From the NCBI GenBank assembly GCA_022843945.1, contig JALHMR010000037.1:1-49518 (forward strand): 49,518 nucleotides of DNA, in the 5' to 3' direction. A program made the position numbers and the translations under genes. The DNA is from Rhodospirillaceae bacterium. Lineage in GTDB: Bacteria; Pseudomonadota; Alphaproteobacteria; CACIAM-22H2. This document shows positions 6,867-19,020 of the stretch, piece after piece; within the stretch, counting starts at the first letter, position 1, and each line of letters begins with the position of its first letter. The notes below the pieces were generated by a model that was given only the letters and a program-made list of their open reading frames with translations, had not been told where the DNA came from and searched no databases.

Positions 6867-9425
6867 CTACCACTCGCGCATCGCGATATTGTTGTCGAAG
6901 GGCACCAGCTCCTCGACCGGTGTCGGGCCCTCGGCGCAGGCCAGGTTCGCGGATGCTTCGACGTTGGCCGGATCGCCCGGTGCGCCGGCAAAGATCAGCA
7001 CGGCATTCCGCTTCGCCTTCATCGGCCGCCAGGTGAACGGGCCGAGAACCGTCGACTCACCCGGGTCGATCTGGCCGACGACGGGCGGCGTGGTGACCAC
7101 CGGCAGCAGGGGCTGCCAGCCCGGCCAGGTACCGATCGCCGAATCAGCGGCGGCGAAGGCCGAGACGGTGACGTTTGTCGCCCGCCGGGTTCCGCGATTG
7201 CCGACGCGAACGTAGACGAAGTTGTCGACGCCGGTTTTCGGCGGCTGGTCGCTCTCCTTTCCATCGGGTGCGTGGCGGATCCACATGGCGTCGGGCCGCG
7301 CGTGCCAATCCCCGGTGAAGCCATATTCCCCGCTGCGTCCGTCGTCGATATAGATATCGATGCTCTCCGCCGGGCCCGGCTCGTCGAGCGGCGCTGGAGC
7401 GCTGGGCGGATGATAGAGCCCCTGCCGTTCGAAGGCCCAGCGGACCACCTTGTGGATGCGGCCGCCCAGATGGCGGCAACCGTCCGCCATATAGTCGAGC
7501 GTACCGATATCGGCCTGGATCAGCGCGTGGGCAAGATCGTCGACCGTACGCGCCGCCACGCTCTGGCTCGGGCCGAGCAGCCGCAGGCCGCGGACAATCA
7601 AGTGGACGACATGGCGGGCGGCGCGGCGGCGGACGGCGATATCGGGCTCGCCGAGATCCGTCGTCGCGTCGCCACCGATCGCGCGGTAGAGGCGAAACAG
7701 AGAACTCGAGAGGATCTGCTCGGCGTAATAGCCGTCGGGGTCGCGCAGGCGCGGGTTTTCCGGCGGGTTGTGATACGTCCCGCGCCAGCCCCAGCCGTCG
7801 GTGACGTTGCGGTCATGCCGCCGCGAGGGAACGCTGACCCAGGGAAAGGTCATGCCACGCATGGTATTCGCTCCGCCTGCTGTCGTATCGCAGGCAAAGC
7901 GCGATTCGGGGTCGGCCAGGATGGCGGCGAGGGAATCGCCGATGCTGTGGGCGAACTTGAACTCAGGCGAGCCGGTTGCGGCGATCAGCAGCACATGGCC
8001 AAACTCGTGCCACACCCAGCGCGGATCGCAGGCGACGCCGAGCGGACTGCGGGTGTTCGAGAGGTCAGCGAGAGCGAACTTGATCTGGGCGATACGCCGG
8101 CTGCCAGGCTCCTGCAGAACCTGGGCGTTGACGCAGAGACCGTCGGTACAGCCGAACGCGCCAACCACGGCGCGATGGGCGACGCGGACCGGGAACTGAC
8201 CGGGCTCGAAGTACTCGTCCATCGGAAAGCCGAAGTCGGCGATCATCTGGAACATCGCGTCGCAATGATGATAGGCGCTGACCGCGGCGAAATCGTTCGA
8301 CCGCGCCGTGGCGCCGAAATCGAAGGGTGGCCAGGTGCGCTGAGGCGGCGCGATGCCCAGTTCATTTTTGAGATCGAGAGCGACATAGCGGCCGGTCAGG
8401 CTCTGTCGGCCGTTGACCGGCTCGTTAAGCCGCTGAAGTTCGACCTCGACCGCATGCGTATCGAGTGTCGCCGTGGGCAGGCCGGGCGTCCGTGTCGGAT
8501 CGCCGGTGGCGCTCGCAGGATCAAGCGCGAACACCTGGCCCGTGGCGCAGGCGGCCAGCGGCTCGAGATAGACGATCTCCGGGATGCGGGGATCAATGAG
8601 GAGGCGATAGGCGCTGGCGGCGGCCGCCGCGGCACCCTTGAGCAGGATATCGACGCGCAGCACGACAAGGTCGGTGCCGGCGGGCGACGAGGGCGGCAAC
8701 AACGGAGGGAGGGCGTCACAGCCGGCGAATACCTCGCCGCATTTGGCGCGCGGCGCCCGCGCCAGGTCCCGGCGGTCACCGGGCGCCACGCGGTAGACGC
8801 ACCAGTCGAACTGATGCACGGCGATACGGTCGGGCGGCACACCGAGCGCCATCGAGGTGAGCACGACGGCTCCGGCGGCATCGCCACCGGCGAGCGTCGC
8901 CCGGACCGCCGGCGATGAGGCGGCACTGTCCAGCGGCAGTGGCCGTAGTTCGGCCAGCGCCGTCGAATCCGAGCCGGTGACGCGCCGGCTTCGCCGCGTC
9001 GCGTCGGCGTGAATGTAGATGCGCAGGCCGCTTTCCCAGACATCGAGCTGGAGCGGGGGGCCGGCGAAGCCGTCGAAGACGTAAGTCTGCTGAGCCACGA
9101 CCAGGCTGCTCTCGTGCCGGCGGACCGAGCGGATCTCTCCCCAGCGATAGCCCGGCCCGCCGCGCGTGTTGGTCCCGTTGCGCGGTGTCGAGTCGAGCCC
9201 GTGGAGGTCCGCAGGCGAGAGACCGTACAGCGGACCGATCCAGTCGAGATAGGCAGCGGCTAGCTGGCGAAGCGTTCCCTCCGGGTCGGCTTCCGGCCGG
9301 ATAGGGGTGCGATACGGAATTTGCTGACGATACGGAATTCGGTGACGGAGGCCGCAGATACGGCCGTCGCGGCCATGCCGCAACTCGACGTCGCTGGCCG
9401 CGACTGGCAAACCATCAAAGGCCAT
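6867..9425 (-). CDS. Large HEFGH zinc-metallopeptidase-like protein
   Basis: 852 residues if started at the ATG at 9425, which has GAGAGG six bases upstream; ATG 9431 and GTG 9509 are in-frame alternatives with poorer ribosome sites. The centre carries WVWHEFGHVLLIAAT (His about residue 473), a gluzincin-type HExxH motif, followed by HSIGDSLAAIL, which could hold the third zinc ligand as in thermolysin/fungalysin-like enzymes. The upstream part (YLDWIGPLYGLSPADL) recalls FTP-like propeptides. The C-terminal 160 residues (VDNFVYVRVGNRGTRRATNV) look like a CARDB/Ig-type beta-sandwich. No signal peptide or membrane segment is visible, which is odd for such a protease. Peptidase activity and substrate are inferred only from the motif. 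It converges with the PAP2-family gene and stands alone on its strand. Confidence 0.65.
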   Translation of the reverse strand: MAFDGLPVAASDVELRHGRDGRICGLRHRIPYRQQIPYRTPIRPEADPEGTLRQLAAAYLDWIGPLYGLSPADLHGLDSTPRNGTNTRGGPGYRWGEIRSVRRHESSLVVAQQTYVFDGFAGPPLQLDVWESGLRIYIHADATRRSRRVTGSDSTALAELRPLPLDSAASSPAVRATLAGGDAAGAVVLTSMALGVPPDRIAVHQFDWCVYRVAPGDRRDLARAPRAKCGEVFAGCDALPPLLPPSSPAGTDLVVLRVDILLKGAAAAAASAYRLLIDPRIPEIVYLEPLAACATGQVFALDPASATGDPTRTPGLPTATLDTHAVEVELQRLNEPVNGRQSLTGRYVALDLKNELGIAPPQRTWPPFDFGATARSNDFAAVSAYHHCDAMFQMIADFGFPMDEYFEPGQFPVRVAHRAVVGAFGCTDGLCVNAQVLQEPGSRRIAQIKFALADLSNTRSPLGVACDPRWVWHEFGHVLLIAATGSPEFKFAHSIGDSLAAILADPESRFACDTTAGGANTMRGMTFPWVSVPSRRHDRNVTDGWGWRGTYHNPPENPRLRDPDGYYAEQILSSSLFRLYRAIGGDATTDLGEPDIAVRRRAARHVVHLIVRGLRLLGPSQSVAARTVDDLAHALIQADIGTLDYMADGCRHLGGRIHKVVRWAFERQGLYHPPSAPAPLDEPGPAESIDIYIDDGRSGEYGFTGDWHARPDAMWIRHAPDGKESDQPPKTGVDNFVYVRVGNRGTRRATNVTVSAFAAADSAIGTWPGWQPLLPVVTTPPVVGQIDPGESTVLGPFTWRPMKAKRNAVLIFAGAPGDPANVEASANLACAEGPTPVEELVPFDNNIAMREW

Positions 9426-9643
9426 GGCCATCCTCTCGTCGTTGAGATCCCCGACGCCGAGGTGTGTCGGTAGACGAGAGGCATTATGCGCTCCAGTCTG
9501 CGCTTCCACGAGTGGGCTGGATCACATGCTCAAGCCATTGTAAGGATTAGAAAAACCGCCGCTTCGTAAGCGCCCCTGCGGGCGACAGGGTTAATCATTC
9601 ATTCAGCATTTCCGGGCACATTCCGGTATCCGCGACCTCCGGG

Positions 9644-14595
<4,952 letters not shown>

Positions 14596-14599
<4 letters not shown>

Positions 14600-15366
14600 G
14601 TTCCGCCGAAGCTCTGGACCAGCGAGCCGGCGACCAGATACCAGCCGTCGACCAGCACGAAAAAGATCAGCTTGAAGGGCAGGGAGATCATGCTCGGCGG
14701 CAGCATCATCATGCCCATCGACATGAGGATCGAGGCGATCACCATGTCGATGACCAGGAACGGCAGGAAGAGCAGGAAGCCGATCTCGAAGGCGCGGCGC
14801 AGCTCGCTGATCATGAAGGCCGGGATGAGGACGCGCAGCGGCATGGCCTCCGGCCCTTCGACCGGCGGCAGGGCGGCGATATCGGCGAAGAGGCGCAGAT
14901 CCTGCTCGCGGACGTGGCGCATCATGAAGGCGTGAAACGGGCGGATCGAGCGCTCCAGCGCCTCGGTCTCGGTGATCCGGTTCTCGATCAGTGGGGCGAT
15001 GCCCTCGCGATACGCGGTCTCGGCGGTCGGCGCCATGATGAACAGCGTGAGGAACAGCGCCAGGCTGACGACGACCGTGTTAGGCGGCGTGGTCTGCAAG
15101 CCGATGGCGCTGCGCAGGAACGAGAGCACGACTACCAGGCGGATGAACGACGTCACCATGACCAGGATCGAGGGTGCCAGGCTCAGCACCGTCATCAGCA
15201 GGAAGAGCTGAACGATGCGGCCGGTCGAGGTCCCGCCATCGCCGAGATCGAGGGTGAAGCTCTGCGCCAGCCCCGGGCTCGCCCAGAGCAGGGCGAGGCC
15301 GGCGGTAAAGCTGGCGACGAAAGTGAGTGCGGCGCCGAAGGCCGCGCGCTTGAAGGTCTGGGTCAT
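14596..15366 (-). CDS. fliP: Flagellar export gate protein FliP
   Basis: 256 residues with a cleavable signal-like N-terminus and four membrane helices typical of FliP. Family patterns are clear: LVMVTSFIRLVVVLSFLRSAIGLQ, the long periplasmic loop ending in RVLIPAFMISELRRAFEIGFLLFLPFLVIDMVIASILMSMGMMML (quoted in pieces: PAFMISELRRAF and VIDMVIASILMSMGM), and SLPFKLIFFVLVDGW. FliP forms the core pore of the flagellar type III export gate with FliQ and FliR, both encoded on the opposite strand nearby. Its ATG overlaps the fliO stop by four bases (ATGA), indicating translational coupling in a four-gene minus-strand operon. Confidence 0.97.
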
Positions 15367-15680
15367 CGCTCGCCGTTGGTGATGGCGCGTAACGCGGTCG
15401 GCGCGGCTTCCGCCGGCCTGGCGGGAATGTCGGCCTCGACCACCGTGGTGCTGGCCGGCCCGATCACCAGCAGGTGCTCGCGGTCGTCACGCCGCACCAG
15501 GACGAGGCGCGACTTGCCGTCGAGCGCCGCGCTCTCCACGACGCCGAGCCGGCGGCGGCTGGTGGGGCCGATGGTGCCCGTATTGAGATAGCGGCGCGCC
15601 ACCCAGGCGACCCCGCCGATCAGCAGCAGGACGAAGCCGAGGGCGGCGACGAACCGGGCGAGCATCCACAGGTCGATCAT
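15363..15680 (-). CDS. fliO: Flagellar biosynthetic protein FliO
   Basis: 105 residues starting at ATG 15680 (MIDLWMLARFVAALGFVLLL). A single N-terminal membrane helix is followed by a small basic beta-rich cytoplasmic domain (RRRLGVVESAALDGKSRLVLVRRDDREHLLVIG in pieces: LGVVESAALDGKSRLVLVRR). The pattern matches FliO, a scaffold that helps assemble the FliP pentamer. Placement directly before fliP with a four-base ATGA overlap supports the call. A longer frame exists upstream (to 15839), but it overlaps the preceding gene and lacks FliO features. Confidence 0.88.
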   Translation of the reverse strand: MIDLWMLARFVAALGFVLLLIGGVAWVARRYLNTGTIGPTSRRRLGVVESAALDGKSRLVLVRRDDREHLLVIGPASTTVVEADIPARPAEAAPTALRAITNGER

Positions 15681-15994
15681 GGGCGACCGAGCTGGAAGGG
15701 AAAGATGCGCGCCCCGGGATTGCGCCGCATGGCGGCCCACACTGCCGCGGCCAGATCGTCGAGCGCGTTGTTGAGGCGGCCGAGATCGTCGACCAGGGTC
15801 TGTGCCTCGGCGGGCGGCAGGGTCTCGACGGCCCGGCACAGCGCGCCGATGCGCCCGTCAAGCTCATCGAGCAGGATCTCTTCCCCGGCGCCGACCGCCG
15901 CGCGGGCCTCGGTCAAGGCGGCGGCCTCGGCGTCGATCCGGCGGCGGAGGTCGCCGAGGTCGAGGTTGCCGGGAGGCGTGGCGCGCGAGTTCAT
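15677..15994 (-). CDS. Small helical protein of the fliOP operon, unknown function
   Basis: 105 residues, almost all alpha-helical and rich in Ala, Leu, Asp and Arg (LRRRIDAEAAALTEARAAVG, LVDDLGRLNNALDDLAAAV), with no signal peptide or membrane segment. It overlaps fliO by four bases and the upstream flhX-like gene by four bases, so it is translated as part of the flagellar operon. A chaperone- or FliT-like regulator of export is a guess from size and composition; no motif confirms this. Confidence 0.65.
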   Translation of the reverse strand: MNSRATPPGNLDLGDLRRRIDAEAAALTEARAAVGAGEEILLDELDGRIGALCRAVETLPPAEAQTLVDDLGRLNNALDDLAAAVWAAMRRNPGARIFPFQLGRP

Positions 15995-16368
15995 GGCCGC
16001 CCCATCGCGGCGGCGTGGGGGGCCGGCGGCGCCGGATTCCGCGTCCGGTAGACGTAGGAGAGGATCTCGGCGACGGCGACGAAGGCTTCCACCGGGATCT
16101 GGGTCTCGAGCTCCACGGCCGAGAGCAGCTGCACGAGATCCCGATCCTCGCGCACCGACACACCGTGGTCGCGCGCCAGGGCCAGGATCTGTTCGGCGAT
16201 ATCGCCTTCGCCCTTGGCGACCACGCGCGGCGCCGGATCGGCCTTGCGGTCGTAACGCAGGGCGACGGCGCGGCGCTTGTCGTCGCCGGGATCGGGGCGT
16301 TGGAAGGGGGGGCGGGGGGCCACGGAGGTGCTTTTGCGAGGGGGTTCCGGGACTCGGGGGAGGGTCAA
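15991..16368 (-). CDS. FlhB C-terminal-domain protein (FlhX-like)
   Basis: 125 residues if started at TTG 16368; GTG 16323 is an alternative. After a proline-rich leader, residues 32-110 match the FlhB/YscU cytoplasmic domain just after the NPTH cleavage site (RRAVALRYDRKADPAPRVVAKGEGDIAEQI, seen here as AVALRYDRKADPAPRVVAKG), ending in VPIEAFVAVAEILSYVY-type sequence. It has no NPTH and no membrane part. In other bacteria such free FlhB-C paralogs (FlhX) can replace the cleaved half of FlhB in the export switch. A full FlhB is encoded at 19021, so both are available. This is the first gene of the minus-strand flagellar operon. Confidence 0.8.
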   Translation of the reverse strand: MTLPRVPEPPRKSTSVAPRPPFQRPDPGDDKRRAVALRYDRKADPAPRVVAKGEGDIAEQILALARDHGVSVREDRDLVQLLSAVELETQIPVEAFVAVAEILSYVYRTRNPAPPAPHAAAMGRP

Positions 16369-16450
16369 GAATTGTAGCGGACCGGTCGCGCCGGCGCTTA
16401 ACCCGTGCGCGGCGCGACGCGGCCGTTTCCTCTAATTTTACCTATTACGC

Positions 16451-16465
16451 TTAAGATTCGCTTAA
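16451..16465. promoter_or_regulatory. CtrA box, perfect TTAA-N7-TTAA
   Basis: TTAAGATTCGCTTAA is an exact match to the CtrA consensus of alphaproteobacteria. It lies inside an 11-bp-spaced direct repeat of CGCTTAAG (16448-16455 and 16459-16466). It sits about 83 bp upstream of the flhX-like gene and about 208 bp upstream of flgB. Confidence 0.6.
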
Positions 16466-16504
16466 GTGCCGGGCGAGCCGCCGAGGTCTGAAAAATATTG
16501 TATT

Positions 16505-16519
16505 TTAAACAATGGTTTA
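16505..16519. promoter_or_regulatory. Second CtrA-like box, TTAA-N7-TTTA
   Basis: TTAAACAATGGTTTA matches the CtrA consensus at 7 of 8 specified positions, about 154 bp before flgB. Together with the perfect box 40 bp away it suggests paired CtrA sites controlling the divergent operons. Confidence 0.4.
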
Positions 16520-16672
16520 TAGAGGGTTTCCGGGCGGCGGTCGGGGGAGCAGAGGCGGGTGGCAGATTGATTCAGTTTTACTAATTTTTAATGCGTATGC
16601 CGGTAATCTTGGCTGTCGAAAAACCAAAGGCCGAGGCCGGGCAACCGGACCATCGGCCGAAACCGGACTGAG

Positions 16673-17089
16673 ATGGAGTTTCTGAGACAACCGCTCTTCG
16701 CGATGATCTCGCAGCGCCTGGGCTGGCTGACCGAACGCCAGAAGGTGCTGTCCGAGAACGTCGCCAATGCCGACACGCCCGACTACAAGGCGCGTGACGT
16801 CAAAGAGCTCAGCTTCCAGCAGATGCTGCGCGGCTCGACGCACTCGCTTGCCGCGGCGCGCACCTCCAGCAATCACCTGACGTCGGGCAGCTCGCAGCGC
16901 GGCTTCGGCCCGAACGACCTGTCCCGCGAGAAGCAATACGAAACCACCCTGTCCGGCAACTCCGTGACCCTCGACGTCGAGCTGATGAAGGTCTCGCAGA
17001 CGGCGCAGGATCACCAGATGGCCACCCAGCTCTATCGCAAGCACCTCAACCTGTTCCGCACGGTCATCGGCCGCGGCGGCGGCGGCTGA
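16673..17089 (+). CDS. flgB: Flagellar basal-body proximal rod protein FlgB
   Basis: 138 residues starting at ATG 16673. The N-terminus contains the rod/hook-family signature LSENVANADTPDYKARDV, and the middle and C-terminus (GNSVTLDVELMKVSQTAQDHQMATQLY-type, ending in a long helix) match FlgB. It forms part of the proximal rod in the periplasm and is exported through the flagellar type III system. It heads the plus-strand operon flgB-flgC-fliE-fliQ-fliR-flhB and lies downstream of the CtrA-type boxes. Confidence 0.96.
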   Translation: MEFLRQPLFAMISQRLGWLTERQKVLSENVANADTPDYKARDVKELSFQQMLRGSTHSLAAARTSSNHLTSGSSQRGFGPNDLSREKQYETTLSGNSVTLDVELMKVSQTAQDHQMATQLYRKHLNLFRTVIGRGGGG

Positions 17090-17107
17090 TCCCGGGAGTA
17101 GCACGAC

Positions 17108-17518
17108 ATGGATCTCTCCAAGGTGATGATGATCTCGGCTTCGGGCATGTCGGCGCAGACCATGCGCCTGCGGACCATCGCCGAGAACCTGGCCAACGCC
17201 GAATCGCTGGGCGAGACGCCGGGCGCGCAGCCCTACGCGCGCAAGCTGGTGACCTTCAAGAACGTCCTGGACAAGAATCTCGGCGCCCACAAGGTGAAGA
17301 TCGACAAGATCAGCAAGGATCCGGCCGAATTCCAGAAGCGCTTCGATCCGCAGCATCCGGCCGCCGACAAGGACGGCTACGTGCTGACCCCGAACGTCAA
17401 CTCGCTGATCGAGCTCATGGACATGCGCCAGGCCCAGCGCAGCTACGAAGCCAACCTGTCGGTCATCGAAGTCTCGAAGAGCATGGTGGCGCGTACGCTC
17501 GACATTCTGCGCGGCTGA
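17108..17518 (+). CDS. flgC: Flagellar basal-body rod protein FlgC
   Basis: 136 residues from ATG 17108 with GGGAG upstream. FlgC signatures are present: SASGMSAQTMRLRTIAENLANAESL near the start, GYVLTPNVNSLIELMDMRQAQRSYEANL-type sequence near residue 100 (seen as GYVLTPNVN and MRQAQRSYEANL), and the terminal helix with KSMVARTLDILRG. It is a proximal rod subunit assembled after FlgB, 18 bases downstream of flgB. Confidence 0.97.
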   Translation: MDLSKVMMISASGMSAQTMRLRTIAENLANAESLGETPGAQPYARKLVTFKNVLDKNLGAHKVKIDKISKDPAEFQKRFDPQHPAADKDGYVLTPNVNSLIELMDMRQAQRSYEANLSVIEVSKSMVARTLDILRG

Positions 17519-17549
17519 ACCTCATAAACGATAGTCAGGACCCGGACCC

Positions 17550-17855
17550 ATGTCAGTCACCCTCGCCAATGTCGCCGCGACCTACGCCCAGATGCAGAAG
17601 GCCGCCGTGGCGCCCGGCATGGAGGCGCGCTCCGGGGCCTCCGATTTCAGCAAGCTGGTGAGCCAGGCGGCGGAGTCCACGGTCAACACCATGAAGCAGG
17701 GCGAGGCGGCCAGCGTGCTCGGCCTGGCCGGCAAGATCGACCTGTCGCAGGTGGTCACGGCCGTGTCCAACGCCGAAGTGACGCTGCAGGCGGCGGTTGC
17801 GGTACGCGACAAGGTCGTGCAGAGTTACCTCGAAATCCTGCGCATGCCGATCTGA
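17550..17855 (+). CDS. fliE: Flagellar hook-basal body protein FliE
   Basis: 101 residues from ATG 17550, with AGGA upstream. The C-terminal half matches FliE (VVTAVSNAEVTLQAAVAVRD followed by KVVQSYLEILRMPI). FliE joins the MS-ring/export gate to the rod and is the first rod component exported. It sits between flgC and fliQ in the usual order. Confidence 0.96.
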   Translation: MSVTLANVAATYAQMQKAAVAPGMEARSGASDFSKLVSQAAESTVNTMKQGEAASVLGLAGKIDLSQVVTAVSNAEVTLQAAVAVRDKVVQSYLEILRMPI

Positions 17856-17907
17856 TTCGGGCGCTCGCCGCGAATCGCCGGCGCGGGCTGGAGGAGGCTT
17901 CCGGCCG

Positions 17908-17943
17908 ATGACCGCGTCACAACCGACTTTCGCCGGCCCATGA
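17908..17943 (+). CDS. 11-codon leader ORF coupled to fliQ
   Basis: ATG 17908 is preceded nine bases upstream by a near-perfect Shine-Dalgarno GGAGGAGG (17891-17898) and encodes MTASQPTFAGP. Its TGA stop shares bases with the fliQ ATG (ATGA at 17940-17943). fliQ has no ribosome site of its own nearby, so this minigene probably delivers ribosomes to fliQ by reinitiation. The start and coupling are inferred from sequence layout only. Confidence 0.4.
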   Translation: MTASQPTFAGP

Positions 17944-18215
17944 ACGCCAACGACTTCATCGAGATCTCGCGTGAAGCGATCTGGGTGATGCTCAAGCTCG
18001 GCGGCATTCCGATGCTCGCCGGCCTGGCCGTCGGCGTCATCATCTCGCTGATCCAGGCGCTGACCCAGATCCAGGAGATGACCCTGGCCTTCGTGCCCAA
18101 GATCATCACCCTGTTCGTGGTCACCATCCTGGCGCTGCCCTTCATGATCGACATCATGGCCGGCTTCACCAACGAGGTGATGCAGCGCATCGCCGGCATC
18201 GGCACCGCGGGCTAG
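17940..18215 (+). CDS. fliQ: Flagellar export gate protein FliQ
   Basis: 91 residues with two membrane helices. FliQ family sequence is clear (FIEISREAIWVMLKLGGIPML, GVIISLIQALTQIQEMTLAF, PKIITLFVVTILALPFM). FliQ packs around the FliP/FliR pore in the inner membrane. Its ATG overlaps the stop of an 11-codon ORF carrying the only good ribosome site in this gap. Confidence 0.97.
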   Translation: MNANDFIEISREAIWVMLKLGGIPMLAGLAVGVIISLIQALTQIQEMTLAFVPKIITLFVVTILALPFMIDIMAGFTNEVMQRIAGIGTAG

Positions 18216-18233
18216 GCCGGGCGCGGCGCGGCG

Positions 18234-19016
18234 ATGTTCGCTACCTTCGAGCAATGGCTGACGGCGGAGGCCTTCGCCGCCTTCCTGGTCTTCGCCCGGG
18301 TGGGTGCGGCCGTCGCTCTGCTGCCAGGTATCGGCGAAGTCTACGTCTCGACGCGCATCCGGCTGATCTTCGCGGGCGGCCTGGCGCTGCTCCTGGCGCC
18401 GGTGGTGCGGGCCCAGCTGCCCGTCGAGCCCGGCACGCCGGTGGAGCTGCTGATCCTGCTGGCGACCGAGATCGGCATCGGCATCTTCATCGGCAGCGCC
18501 ACGCGCATGACCCTCAACGCCCTGCAGACCGCCGGCGCCATCGTCGGCATGCAGACCAGCCTTTCGGCGGCGATGGCCTTCGATCCCTCGACCGCGCAGC
18601 AGGGCGCCCTGACCGGCTCGTTCCTCGGCGCCGTGGCCCTGATCGTGATCTTCGCCGGCGACTTCCATCACCTGATGATTCGCGCCATCGCCGATTCCTA
18701 CACCCTGTTCCCGCCGGGCGAGACCTGGCCGGTCGGCGACTTCTCGCGGGTCATGGTCCAGCTCGTGGCGTCGAGCTTTTCGCTCGGCGTGCGCATGGCC
18801 GCGCCGTTTATCGTCTTCGGCGTCGTGTTCTTCCTCGGGCTGGGCCTGCTGGCCCGCCTGATGCCGCAGATGCAGGTCTTCTTCGTCAGCCAGCCGGCCC
18901 AGATCCTGCTCGGCCTGATGCTGCTGGCCGCCACGCTGGTCGCCTCGATGCTGGTGTTCATCAACAGCTTCGAGGACACGATGGCGATGTTCATCGCGCC
19001 TCCTCCGGTCCGGTGA
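18234..19016 (+). CDS. fliR: Flagellar export gate protein FliR
   Basis: 260 residues with about six membrane helices, beginning MFATFEQWLTAEAFAAFLVF. The FliR pattern is evident: RVGAAVALLPGIGEVYVSTR, the EIGIGIFIGSATRMTLNALQ-type region with GAIVGMQTSLSAAMAFDPST, and LGLLARLMPQMQVFFVSQPA. FliR completes the FliP-FliQ-FliR export pore. It starts 18 bases after fliQ and ends four bases before flhB, so the three are one transcript. Confidence 0.97.
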   Translation: MFATFEQWLTAEAFAAFLVFARVGAAVALLPGIGEVYVSTRIRLIFAGGLALLLAPVVRAQLPVEPGTPVELLILLATEIGIGIFIGSATRMTLNALQTAGAIVGMQTSLSAAMAFDPSTAQQGALTGSFLGAVALIVIFAGDFHHLMIRAIADSYTLFPPGETWPVGDFSRVMVQLVASSFSLGVRMAAPFIVFGVVFFLGLGLLARLMPQMQVFFVSQPAQILLGLMLLAATLVASMLVFINSFEDTMAMFIAPPPVR

Positions 19017-19020
19017 GAGC

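Larger units (their letters stand above)
16369..16672. promoter_or_regulatory. Divergent promoter region of the two flagellar operons
   Basis: A 304-bp gap that is clearly more AT-rich than its surroundings. It separates the minus-strand flhX-like/fliO/fliP operon from the plus-strand flgB operon and contains two CtrA-type boxes (listed separately). No open frame with coding character is present. No sigma-28 or sigma-54 promoter could be assigned with confidence. Confidence 0.7.

Noticed and set aside
6831-8918. A 695-codon open frame on the plus strand over the metallopeptidase-like gene
   Set aside because: Mirror frame of a minus-strand gene with a real motif (HEFGH) and ribosome site; its own composition is Arg/Asp/Gly-rich noise.
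9510-9530. Possible CRP site (AGTGG-N6-TCACA) near the metallopeptidase start
   Set aside because: Only one half-site matches; the other has three of five bases, unlike the strong site at 3805.
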